DNA from: Closterium sp. NIES-65
Lineage: Eukaryota > Streptophyta > Zygnematophyceae > Desmidiales > Closteriaceae
Length of the DNA: 64,000 nt
Direction of reading: 5' to 3'
NCBI GenBank assembly: GCA_948144175.1
Contig: CANXME010000532.1
Coordinates: forward strand, 3,843,001-3,907,000
Shown: positions 55,061 through 64,000 of the stretch, in pieces
Numbering within the stretch: the stretch's first letter is position 1
Layout of the letters: each line of letters begins with the position of its first letter
Translations under genes and position numbers: made by a program
Notes under the pieces: generated by a model
What the model saw: the letters and a program-made list of their open reading frames with translations, nothing else
Told to the model about the DNA's origin: nothing
Database searches by the model: none

Positions 55061-55609
55061 TATTATGAGTTGTATGAAAGAAGAGTGCGCAGAATGCAAT
55101 ATCGCGGAAGTGATTACAACTACTGAGCAAACATCGGGGCCTAGGCATAATATAGCAAGGCTAGCTAAGCCCGAGGTCGCGAAGTCGTTGTCAGAATTAT
55201 ATTTATTATAACTGCATGTAGTTCTAGCTGTAGTGTAGTTATTAAATTTGTAGGTGGTGCACCTCTTCATGTGTTCCTTTGCTATATGTACTTCGAATGC
55301 TATAGTGCAAACACATTCTCCAATTTTCTCTCTCACAACTCACTCGACATCGCTCCTAAGGAAAACCCGCTCGATACCTAGTTAGGGCCTAGGCTACTAA
55401 GCCTAGGCCCCACCTTTCAACTCCTGTTCTTCATTTCTATTACTCTCGACAGTCGTGCGAGGGTTGGGTGTAGGTTTGGGTTTGGAAAACCCGAAGGCGA
55501 CGCGGAGGACGTTCGGGAGGCGAGGTCGTCGGACCGAGCCTGAACTCCGAAAAGTTGGAAATGTACGCGTAAGCGGTGCCTCAGTAAGGAATTAGCAAAA
55601 TTCCTTACA
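55061..55609 (-). repeat. 3' LTR of Ty3-3, with an insert
   Basis: 281 bp of LTR split by the 263-bp insert at 55,189-55,451 and its duplicated GTCGT. Confidence 0.93.
55189..55451 (+). mobile_element. LTR-like insert in the Ty3-3 LTR (263 bp), TSD GTCGT
   Basis: Starts TGTCAGAATTAT, ends CTCGACA, and is flanked by GTCGT (55,184-55,188 and 55,452-55,456). The intact LTR at 60,615-60,895 shows the empty site. The first half resembles a copia LTR core and matches 16,195-16,325; the second half contains a palindromic AGGCCTAGG-type cluster. It is probably a solo LTR of a diverged family. A small non-autonomous element is the alternative. Confidence 0.85.
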
Positions 55610-55621
55610 CTACCCCCCCCT

Positions 55622-58600
55622 TCAAGAAAGGTGGTCAATATCAGGCACGTGTCGGCGAGAAAGATACTGCCGGAGTACCGAGTGCCCTTGTAGTGAGTCA
55701 TCCGGGACCCACGTGTCGTCGTCACTTGTGCGATCCACCCATCGCAGTAGAAAATCGACGTGGCGGCCGGCTGGGGTCGCACGAATGCGATGATTCAATA
55801 TCTTCCAGGGTTGGAGCGTGGGATCTGCTACCGGTCGGACACTTGGCGCCTGGTGGGGTCGAGCGACGTCGGAGGACTGGGGTGCCACGTAGTGGCGAAG
55901 TAAACTGACGTGGAAGGCGTCGTGGATATGCCAGTCGTCCGGGAGGAGAAGTTTTGCAGTGACCGGTGTCACCATTCGAATGATGCGGAAAGGTCCCACG
56001 TATCGAGGACGCAGTTTTGCGGGTTGGGGCAGTCTGAGGTTTTTGGTGTCCAGGAGAACCATCTGCCCCTCGCGGAAGGGTAAATTTCGTCGGTGTTGGT
56101 CAGCGTAGCGGCTGGCGGTCGAATTCGCCTTTCGGATAAAGTCAGCTGCTTTGGCACGCGCATCCTGGAGTTCCGAAATAAACTGCTGTGACCTGGGTAC
56201 CGGGTTGTCGGGAGTTGTCGATGAGGGTACCACCGGGTCTATCCCGTAAGTCAGGTAGAAGGGTGATTGCTTGGTCGTTGCAGATGGGGCGTTATTGTAC
56301 GCAAACTCGAGCATGGGAAGGTAATCTTCCCACTTGGTGATGTCCGGGCAGTTCGTGCGAATCAGCTGCTCCATCGTTTGGTTTGTCCTCTCCGTCTGTC
56401 CGTCGGTTTGCGGGTGGTAGGACGACGAAAATTGCAGGCGGGTGCCGTACTGTGCCCATGTCTCCTGCCAGAATTTCGACGTGAATTTCGGATCTCGATC
56501 GCTGATGATCGCCGAAGGTAACCCGTGGAGGCGTACGACGGTCGAGATGAAGAGTCGCGCTGTTTCTTCGGCTGTGATCGTTGTACCGCAGGGCGCAAAA
56601 TGCGCCATTTTCGTTAAGCGATCAACGACGACGAGCACGGAGTCGTTGCCACTTGCGCCAGCTGGAAGGCCCGTGACGAAATCCATAGTCACCTGTTGCC
56701 ACGGTCGTTCGGGTGGCTCGAGGGGCTGCAGTAAGCCAGCTGGTCGTTGTCGTGATGACTTCATTGCCTGGCAGGTCGGGCAGGCGGACACATAGCGCTG
56801 CACGTCCGACGCCATGTCGGGCCAGTAGTAGTTCCGCTGCAGCAGCTTCAATGTTTTGTCGACGCCGAAATGCCCGGAGAGGTTGGAGTCGTGTACTTCT
56901 TGCGTCAGTAATTCGCGTAAGGGTCGGTAGGAAGGTACCCAAACTCGGTTAGTACCGACTTTTAGGTAGTAACTTCCATGCGGTGTAGTGACCCCGCGGT
57001 GTTGATTGGTCCTGAAAAATCTGTCGATCCTGTAGCCGTGCTTGAATAATCCTGCCAATAAAGGGTTGGAATGGGCGATTAGTACTGCTGCGGTCTGCAT
57101 GGATGGGCGGGTCAGAGCGTCGGCGATGTTGTTGGCGCCCTTTTTCTATGTGATGGTGTAGCGGAAATTTGATTCGAGGTAGTCGAGCCTCCGGATTTGT
57201 CGTGGGTTGAGCTGTGGTTGGCTGCGCATGTACTGTAGTGACTTGTGGTCAGTTCGGATTGTGACATCCGCTCCCGTGAGGTAGCATCGCCATGTTCGAA
57301 ACGCATGCACGATGGCGAGCATTTCCTTGTCGTGAACCGGGTAGTTGCGCTCGGGCGGCTGCATTTTTCTTGACTCGTACGCGATGGGTTGCAGTCCGTT
57401 GCCGAAGTCCTGTAATAGCACAGCGCCGACAGCGAAATCGCTGGCGTCCGTCACGACTTCGAATGGTCGAGATGGATCTGCCAGTCGAAGCACCGGGGGT
57501 GAACTCAAAATTTTCTTCAGCTCGTTGAAAGCCAGCTGTTCTCTCTCCCCCCAAAAAAACTGCACGCCCTTATGCAGGAGATCGGTTAACGGCCTGGTTA
57601 CCCCCGCCATATTGGGTACAAAACGGCGGACGTAGTTAACGAAGCCGAGGAAACTCTGCAACTCAGTGATGTTCGTGGGCGGCTTCCACTCCAAAATCGC
57701 TTTTACTTTTTGAGGGTCGATTTTAATGCCTTCCCCAGAGACAACGTGCCCCAGAAACTCCAGCTCTGACCGTAAGAACTCGCACTTAGAGCCCTTCGTA
57801 ATCAGCCGGTTCTGCTGCAAGCGTCGGAACACTTCGTCTAAGTCCTGTAAATGCTGCTCCCGAGTCTTGCTGTACACCAGGATGTCGTCCAGGTAAACAA
57901 TAACTTTTTTATCCAACATGTCCCGAAACACTCCATTCATAGTGAGCTGGAAAGTCGAGGGTGCGTTCGTCAGCCCGAACGGCATCACGGTGTACTCATA
58001 ACTGCCGTAGCGGGTGTGGAATGCGGTCTTCGGGCAGTCGTCGGCGAACACACGAATTTGATGGTAGCCACCTCGCAAATCGATTTTCGAGAAGAAACGA
58101 GCCCCGCGAAGTTGATCCAGCAGGTCGTCTGCTCGTGGGATCGGGTAACGCGACTTGATTGTGACCCGATTCAACGCTCGATAGTCGATGCACATGCGCA
58201 GGCCTCCGTCCTTCTTCGGTGTGAATAGTATCGTGGCGGTGTACGGCGACGTGCTCGGCCGGATAAAACCCTTAGAAAGCAGATAATCCAGCTGTTTCTG
58301 CAATTCGTCGAGCTCCGGTTGGCTGAGCCGCCATTGGGACCGAACGGTTGGTTTCGCGCCTGGTTCCAGCTCAATCCTGTGGCCTTCCGGACGCTGAGGT
58401 GGCAGCCCATCAGGTAGGTCATCTGCGAATATTTCGGGGTACCTCCGAATTATGCTCGCCACGTCGTCGGGTACAGCAGCGCAGAGCGTGTCAATGTCGG
58501 CGATTTTTTCGGAAGCCACCACCTCGTACAGCTGTACGGCGTAGCCTTGCGCTCCCCGTTTTATCGCCCTCTTCAGCGTTATCGCGTTGACACGTGTTGT

Positions 58601-60275
58601 CGTCGGCTCCGGCTCCGCCCATTTCGGAAGTGTCACGCGCCCCTTGTTGCACAGCACCGTGATCGCTCCCATCGTCCAGTCGATGGTCGGATTGAAACGC
58701 TGCAGCCAATCCCTTCCGAGCAGCACATCGCAACCGTCCAGTGTTGTCGCCAGCATTCGCATGGAGAACCCGAAATCGTCGCTACACTTCATCCGAATTT
58801 GTCGGACCTCGTCCTTGATCGCCAGCGGTGTTCCGTCCACCAATCGCGCATCAATCTCTGGTAGACACCTGTCCAGCTTGACTCCGATTTTTTTGGCCAT
58901 CGCCAGGTTGACGAGACTGTGGCTCGCCCCACCGTCGAGGAATAATTTTATTTTATGCCCGTTAACCCTCCCCACGACCAGCACAGGGTGATCCACGTGT
59001 TCATCCACCTTATTCGTCCGGTTGCGGTCAATAGCCCGTATCGGTACCACTACTCGGTGTGGATGTTGATTGCCGGGCGACGGGGTCTCGTCAGTAGGTG
59101 GCCCGACTGCTACTGACTCGTTTCTTTTCCCGACCCCTCTCCGTCGTTCCTGTTTCCCTGTTTCAGCTTCGGGCAGTCCTTCTTCCAGTGGCCCGGTTGG
59201 TTGCAGCTGAAGCAGTTGTTGTTTCCCCGCCTCGGTGCATCCACCCCGTTGATTGTGGGCTGGCGCGGCGGTCCACGAAATTGAGTGCCCTCCCGGGAAC
59301 TCATTCTCGCCCATTGCATCAGCGCATCCGTCGATTCGGCCACTTGGACGGCTTCGATAAATACGCATGGCCTCGCCCGTCGCACCTCGTACTGTACGTT
59401 GTACTTGAAGCCTGCGATGTTCGGTCGAGTCGTTCCGCGTCGCTCATATCGTCCACTTGGTCAGCCAAATTGCAGAATGTCGCCGTGTAATCTTGGACCG
59501 ACGCCACCTGCTTCCAGGTACGCAGCTTCATGCGAGCAGAATCCGAGGCGGATACATGCTCGAATCTGCTTCGCAGCGCGGCGCCCCACTCCGTCCATGT
59601 GCGTATCGTGGCCACTCCGAAGATTGAAGTTGTCTGTTGCGTGACAGCTGCCCAGGTCCCGTCGTTCGCACGTGATATCCCTGCCGGAGCCCCCTCTGGC
59701 TGAAGAGTCCGCTTCCACCATTCCAACGCCGGTCCTCGCAATAGTGACACTGCAAAATTAATGCGGGTAGCATCGTCAGCAATTTGCGCAGCATTGAAAA
59801 ACACCTCTACACCGAACAACCAAGCTGACACAGTGACGGCTTTGTCGCTGGGGTTGAACGGGGGCGGGTTCGTCGGTTTTATTTTAACAGTTGTTGAGAC
59901 TGTTGCTGCTGCATGCATCGGGGGCGCCATTGAAGCCATCACCGGGGTTGTCGCTGGTGCCTGTCGTGGCGTCGTCTGCGACTGTTGCCTCGGCTGTGAC
60001 TGTTGCTCCTGCGTCCCTTGTGCTCGTTGCATTCGTGCTGTCCGCTCTTCTTCAGCGTCCAGCGAGTTCTGTAGCTCGCTGAGGACCTCGTCGTTAGGCA
60101 CGAAACTGCTTCCTGCTTCATCCACGGCGGGCGACTCCTGACGCGCTTCACCTCGCGTCTGGCGTAGCTCGGCGTTTTCCTCCCTCAGGCGCTCCAACTC
60201 GCCAGACATAGTCTGCATGTTGGCCTGCAGCGCCCGAAACTGTTGCATGAGCTCGTTTAACTCCGCCTGGTCCAT
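55622..60275 (-). pseudogene. gag-pol coding region of Ty3-3
   Basis: From the gag ATG (60,275) to the pol stop (55,622). Gag: coiled-coil-like N-terminus (MQQFRALQANMQTMSGELE), core FNAAQIADDATRINFAVSLL, knuckle CFSCNQPGHWKKDC (about 59,190-59,240). Protease: FLDGGASHSLVN (about 58,920). RT: YRALNRVTIKSRYPIPR, YLDDILVYS (about 57,880). RNase H: FEVVTDASDFAVGAVLL. Integrase: CPTCQAMKSSR, MDFVTGLP, VVVDRLTKMAHFAPCG, SSYHPQTDGQTERTNQTMEQ. Chromodomain: WKILNHRI and FLLRWVDRTSDDDTW (about 55,700-55,800). Gag and pol overlap by about 50 bp in different frames, which in Ty3-type elements can be a programmed frameshift. About one other break. Confidence 0.92.
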
Positions 60276-60449
60276 GTGTCGTAGGCTTCGTCTAACGGGC
60301 AGGGGGTTAACAGCGATTTTTCTGGTTTTGATGAAGGCGCAAACGCTATTAGTCGGAGCGAGATAATCGTATCTATCTCTCAGCCGACCGCTTTGCAGCC
60401 CACCAAACCTATTGCACCCCCGTACTAAACTACCCCGGAAAGTGGAGGG

Positions 60450-60580
60450 TGTCAGAATATTATTCTTATGTTCTAGCCTGTAGTGGGGTGCTCTATAGCG
60501 AGTACAACCCTTCTAGGGTTTGCTATTTGTATCCCCATTTCTGCTAGTTCATTTCCCCTTTCTTTCTTCAAACTTTGTCA
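60450..60580 (+). repeat. solo copia LTR in the Ty3-3 leader (131 bp), TSD GAGGG
   Basis: Close to the LTR of the non-autonomous element (27,042-27,171). Flanked by GAGGG (60,445-60,449 and 60,581-60,585). One LTR only, so the body was lost by LTR recombination. Confidence 0.93.
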
Positions 60581-60614
60581 GAGGGTAACCTAGGAAAGTA
60601 GCTCTGATACCAGG

Positions 60615-60895
60615 TGTTATGAGTTGTATGAAAGAAGAGTGCGCAGAATGCAATATCGCGGAAGTGATTACAACTACTGAGCAAACATCGGGGCCTAGGC
60701 ATAATATAGCAAGGCTAGCTAAGCCCGAGGTCGCGAAGTCGTGCGAGGGTTGGGTGTAGGTTTGGGTTTGGAAAACCCGAAGGCGACGCGGAGGACGTTC
60801 GGGAGGCGAGGTCGTCAGACCGAGCCTGAACTCCGAAAAGTTGGAAATGTACGCGTAAGCGGTGCCTCAGTAAGGAATTAGCAAAATTCCTTACA
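60615..60895 (-). repeat. 5' LTR of Ty3-3 (281 bp)
   Basis: Ends ...ATAACA in element orientation, then CC and TGGTATCAGAGC. CTCTC follows at 60,896-60,900. Confidence 0.93.
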
Positions 60896-60900
60896 CTCTC

Positions 60901-61540
60901 CATCCCGAAGTCGCTAGTTTTATTCATAGCCTAATTTAGCTGACAACGATAGGTGTTTGTGGCCAAGATAAGTAACTACTCGACCCTGCAGGAATGCGTA
61001 AGACTGTTACGTAGCGTAGTGTCGTAATTTTAATCCATTCCGCATGCGATCGTTACCCTTCCACAGGTGCTAGTTTCCTGTATCGCGCCTTCGCCATCTC
61101 CCCTCCCTCCAGTCGTTCGTCCGCTGTCCGCTCCCCTCCCATCACCTTCGCGGGTCCTCTCCTCCCTCCTCGTCGCCCTCTCTTTCTCCCCTCGCTCATG
61201 CTGTCGTCGCCGAAATGCCCCCTTCCATCGCCTTTCATCTCTCCCCTCCCATCACACACCGTCGCCTATGCTCTTGGTCTGAAACGCCCTCCCCCCGCCC
61301 TTCCTCCCTCCCCTCTCTTCATTTTTCCCGTCACCCTCGCGCTCTTTCACAAACGTCGCATGCGCGCTTTCCCTCCCGCCGCCTTTGCGCTTTCCTTCCC
61401 TGCGCGCTTTCCCTCCCATCGCCTGCGCTTTCCATCCTGTCGCCGTAGCGCTCTCCCTCCCGTCACCTTCGCGCTCTCCCTCCCGTCGCCCTTGCAATCT
61501 CCCCTCCTATACCGTCACCCACTTCATCTCCTATCGCTCA
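60901..61540. other. intergenic sequence, pyrimidine-rich in its second half
   Basis: No gene recognised. From about 61,080 the plus strand is C/T-rich, with loose CCTCCCGTCGCC-type repeats leading into the minisatellite. Open frames here and in the array reflect composition. Confidence 0.5.
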
Positions 61541-61544
61541 CGTT

Positions 61545-61895
61545 CCTCCTTTCCCCTCCCATCCCGTCGATCGCCTCCTCTCCCCTCCCATCCCGTCGAT
61601 CGCCTCATCTCCCCTTCCATCCCGTCGATCGCCTCCTCTCCCCTCCCATCCCGTCGATCGCCTCCTCTCCCCTCCCATCCCGTCGTACGCCTCCTCTCCC
61701 CTCCCATCCCGTCGTACGCCTCCTCTCCCCTCCCATCCCGTCGTTCGCCTCCTCTCCCCTCCCATCCCGTCGTTCGCTCTCCTCTCCCCTCCCATCCCGT
61801 CGTTCGCCTCCTCTCCCCTCCCATCCCGTCGTTCGCCTCCTCTCCCCTCCCATCCCGTCGTTCGCTCTCCTCTCCCCTCCCATCCCGTTATTCCT
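61545..61895. repeat. 29-bp minisatellite
   Basis: About eleven units of CCTCCTCTCCCCTCCCATCC plus CGTCGNNCG, end to end. The variable core changes along the array: GATCG first, then TACG, then TTCG, with a few 30-bp units. The order suggests growth by local duplication. Confidence 0.93.
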
Positions 61896-62529
61896 CTTTC
61901 TCCCCATCGCAATCGTTCTATCCGTTGGTGATACCTTGTAGCACTTGTTTTTTTTCCTCGTTCTTCGACTCCCTATTGTCTAACCTCTTTCAGCCTCAAG
62001 TCCGACTTGGAGTCCAAGGAAACGCCTTTTCTCGCAGCTTTGCCAGGTCGTCGGCCCACCTTCACTCTTATGTTCTGGATATGTGTGTGCTCTGGATTTT
62101 TGCCTGTGTTGTTGATTGATGTGAGTTTTGGTGAAGTTACGATGACTGCTCTCCCGAATACAGGCATTGCAACCTTGCGCCAAATTCGCACAGAAGTGTG
62201 TGTGTTTTTTTTTGGCAATGCAAGTTACACTATAGCAGCGCATACAAGCATTAACAGTCGTAACTGTAGCTCATGGGCCTAGATGACATCCTGTCATGTC
62301 ATCGTACCCATCCTGACAACTTAAGGGGGATGGAAAATCGTGCGCGGATTAGCCCAGATGGAGGTGAAGCCACTGGTCCACGCAAGCGATTTTGCCGAGC
62401 TGTCACAGACTCTGCTTACCAGACGAAATTCGTCCGGATCCAACCGTTCCAGGATGGAACGTTGCCCCGGCCCCAGCATATCTCCTGCCCGTTTACTTCC
62501 CTTCTTCGCCCGAAGATACCGTATACTCC
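61896..62529. other. intergenic sequence, nothing recognised
   Basis: Mixed composition with a short TG run near 62,198. Frames of up to about 100 codons exist but resemble nothing known to me. Confidence 0.4.
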
Positions 62530-62639
62530 TGTCAAAATGAGGAATGATGATGCCATTGATGTTGGTTGGGGTACATATAACAAACCCTAACTTCTGTACC
62601 CCCTAAGACAAACCTCACTACAGGCTACAACATTTGACA
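62530..62639 (-). repeat. 3' LTR of Copia-M (about 110 bp)
   Basis: Ends TGACA at 62,639. The left border (TGTCAAAATGAGG at 62,530) is inferred from TG and from length. GGGTACA/TGTACCC arms flank AAACCCTAA. Confidence 0.75.
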
Positions 62640-62765
62640 CACCCCCATAGCCTAAGTGAGGGGTGTCTAGCAAAATAAAAAAGAGTACGGTCACAAGACC
62701 AGTCCAAAAGAAAACAAAGCTCAGGGTGGATCACAACGTCACCACACTCTCTGAGCACAAGCAAC
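62640..62765 (-). promoter_or_regulatory. 3' conserved block and polypurine-tract hairpin of Copia-M
   Basis: In element orientation GTGTGGTGACGTTGTGATCC and CACCCTGAGCTTTG, then CACCCC...GGGGTG before the LTR. The block is kept although the proteins have diverged. Confidence 0.65.
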
Positions 62766-62842
62766 AGTGGCCACAAGGCCAGTCCAAGAGATCACAAGTA
62801 TATATAGCAAGAGTACAGACGAAGCAGGCAATAAACTCAAGC

Positions 62843-64000
62843 CTACACATGACTAGAACCTGTGTCAATAAGGCCTAACTGCACACAACACCTCTGGTGG
62901 TCACGAGGCGGAAGCGCCTTGGTGAAGATGTCTGCAGTGTTGGCCTCGGACTCCACAAACTCGAAGCGAGCCTGTCCACGTCTCTGCAACTCTCGCAGAA
63001 GAAAGTACCTGACGTGAATGTGCTTCACTCTGCTCTCCAGTCGCGGCTCACGACAGAAGAGGATCGACGCCTTGTTGTCAGTGAACAAGGTCGGTGCAGA
63101 GCTCGGCCGCTCACCAAGGTCGGCGAGCAAGAAGGTCAACCACCGCAACTCCTGTGCCGCCATGGCACCAGCGTAAATCTCAGCCTCAGCTGTAGAGGTC
63201 GAGACAGAAGAGGAGCGCGTGGAACGCCAGGAAACAGCTCCAGAACCTAGACTGAAACAGTACCCCTGAGTAGACCTGTGAGTCTCAGCGTCGTCAGCGT
63301 AAGAGGATTCACAGTGACCAGTGAGTACGACAGACTGCTGCCCTCCAAGAACTAGCCCCACGCCTGATGTAGTCGCTAGGTACTTCGCCACCCTCACAGC
63401 TGCCGTCCAGTGAACAGGACGGTGTCTCCCTCGCGCAACAAAGCGCGCAAGGATGCTGAGAGGGAAGGCGAGGTCCGGGCGAGTACAAGTCATCAGGTAC
63501 ATGAGGCAACCCACAAGCTCTGCGTAGGGACCACTAGGCTCAAACGGCTCGTCAGGAAAGGGACCAGTGAGTCTGTGGTCAACAGCGAGAGGTGTGCGCT
63601 GTACGGTGGAGTGCTGAAGCCCGAACCGCTGAAGGACCTGCTGCACCATATATGACTGTGAGAGTGTAATGGTGCGAGCGGCTCTGTCCCTGGTGATCTG
63701 CAGGCCAAGGTAGTGGCGCAGCTCACCAAGATCAGTGCACGTGTGTCTCTTCTGCAGTTCGGACTTCACGTCTGCCAAAGCAACCCTGTCCGGAGTGGCG
63801 AAAACGAGGTCGTCGACGTAAACCAGAACAAAGAACGGTGTGGAGCCACGACGAACGAACAGCGACGGGTCGGCAGAAGACGGCTGGAACCCAAGGTCAG
63901 AGAGGGTAGAACGCAGAGTGTCGTGCCACTCACGAGGGGCCTGGCAAAGACCGTAAACAGGTCGCCTCAGCCTCCACTGGGTCCCAGGAGGGAAGGTGCC
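62843..64000 (-). CDS. RT and RNase H part of the Copia-M polyprotein (partial)
   Basis: Runs from the window edge to a stop at 62,843. [17 protein letters not shown] near the edge, [13 protein letters not shown] (about 63,800-63,840), [15 protein letters not shown] (about 63,700), [20 protein letters not shown] (about 63,460). RNase H: GHCESSYADD (about 63,300), [29 protein letters not shown] (about 63,070), ESEANTADIFTKALPPRDHQ (about 62,910). It reads as one open frame over the visible length, with residues typical of copia RT/RNase H. Gag, protease and integrase would lie to the right, beyond the window. Confidence 0.92.
   Translation of the reverse strand, partial: GTFPPGTQWRLRRPVYGLCQAPREWHDTLRSTLSDLGFQPSSADPSLFVRRGSTPFFVLVYVDDLVFATPDRVALADVKSELQKRHTCTDLGELRHYLGLQITRDRAARTITLSQSYMVQQVLQRFGLQHSTVQRTPLAVDHRLTGPFPDEPFEPSGPYAELVGCLMYLMTCTRPDLAFPLSILARFVARGRHRPVHWTAAVRVAKYLATTSGVGLVLGGQQSVVLTGHCESSYADDAETHRSTQGYCFSLGSGAVSWRSTRSSSVSTSTAEAEIYAGAMAAQELRWLTFLLADLGERPSSAPTLFTDNKASILFCREPRLESRVKHIHVRYFLLRELQRRGQARFEFVESEANTADIFTKALPPRDHQRCCVQLGLIDTGSSHV

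Larger units (their letters stand above)
55061..60895 (-). mobile_element. Ty3-3, Ty3/gypsy chromovirus, TSD CTCTC
   Basis: A 5.8 kb element with LTRs at 55,061-55,609 and 60,615-60,895 and CTCTC on both sides (55,056-55,060 and 60,896-60,900). Without its insert, the left LTR is 281 bp, the same as the right one, with about two differences, so it is recent. PBS TGGTATCAGAGC sits two bases in from the LTR and a C-rich (element G-rich) polypurine tract precedes the 3' LTR. Gag, protease, RT, RNase H, integrase and chromodomain are all present. It carries two LTR-like insertions. The coding region shows about two breaks or frame changes, one of which may be natural. Confidence 0.95.
62530..64000 (-). 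mobile_element. Copia-M, 3' part of a diverged Ty1/copia element
   Basis: The 3' LTR (62,530-62,639), the 3' block and polypurine hairpin, and RNase H and RT up to the window edge are present. The sequence is clearly different from the Copia-C/D/G/H/I family, but the cis signals are the same. The visible coding part looks whole. The 5' half is outside the window. Confidence 0.9.

Noticed and set aside
61198-62119. Two overlapping Ser/Pro-rich frames of about 245 codons
   Set aside because: They translate the 29-bp minisatellite and surrounding pyrimidine-rich sequence in two frames; no coding signal.

Overview
This 64 kb window is a eukaryotic retrotransposon cluster. No host protein-coding gene could be identified in it. 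Almost every long reading frame belongs to a Ty1/copia or Ty3/gypsy-chromovirus LTR element. The copia elements are primed from an initiator-Met-tRNA-type site (TGGTATCAGAGC and variants). At least one Ty3 element carries an integrase with a C-terminal chromodomain. With the telo-box-like AAACCCTA motifs, a Tourist-like MITE and very small LTR elements, this points to the green lineage. The high GC content and extreme Gly-rich gag tracts suggest a streptophyte alga (a zygnematophyte such as Closterium is possible), but that is recollection and inference, not proof.

Layout. (1) 1-14,836: a minus-strand Ty3 element (Ty3-1, 5' LTR at 14,470-14,836) broken up by copia insertions. These are Copia-B (333-1,641, itself hit by Copia-A at 1-332), Copia-C (2,061-9,453; identical LTRs; TSD GCACG) and the deletion derivative Copia-D (10,676-14,018; TSD GTTAT). 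(2) 14,837-17,820: the longest stretch outside large elements. It holds a 344-bp SMART-like mini LTR element, a strong hairpin, a Tourist-like MITE and two degraded LTR-like pieces. (3) 17,821-54,799: one Ty3 chromovirus (Ty3-2; TSD GAACC at both ends, about 37 kb apart), inflated by Copia-K (18,256-24,998), a solo Ty3 LTR (25,667-26,043), a composite insert with a non-autonomous copia (26,625-28,520), Copia-G (31,056-53,109) and a second SMART-like element (53,941-54,315). Copia-G in turn carries Copia-H (32,544-39,804) and Copia-I (40,109-47,734, an uninterrupted gag-pol frame). (4) 54,800-62,529: a short spacer, a 5.8 kb Ty3 (Ty3-3, 55,061-60,895) with two LTR-like insertions of its own, and non-coding sequence with a 29-bp minisatellite. 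(5) 62,530-64,000: the 3' end of a divergent copia (Copia-M).

LTR divergence agrees with nesting order: about 4% for Ty3-2, about 2% for Copia-K and Copia-G, and 0-1 differences for Copia-C, D, H and I.

The most interesting signals are in the non-coding parts. The short-LTR copia elements share a stem-loop just after the primer-binding site whose paired arms change together between elements, followed by a GGGCCCACC motif. Their LTRs share an inverted-repeat arm pair around a telo-box. Their 3' regions share a conserved block and a polypurine tract that forms one arm of a hairpin. The two SMART-like elements carry a tRNA-like A box at the LTR end and a B box/T-arm just after the primer site, which could be an internal Pol III promoter. 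None of this was tested computationally; all of it was read by eye.
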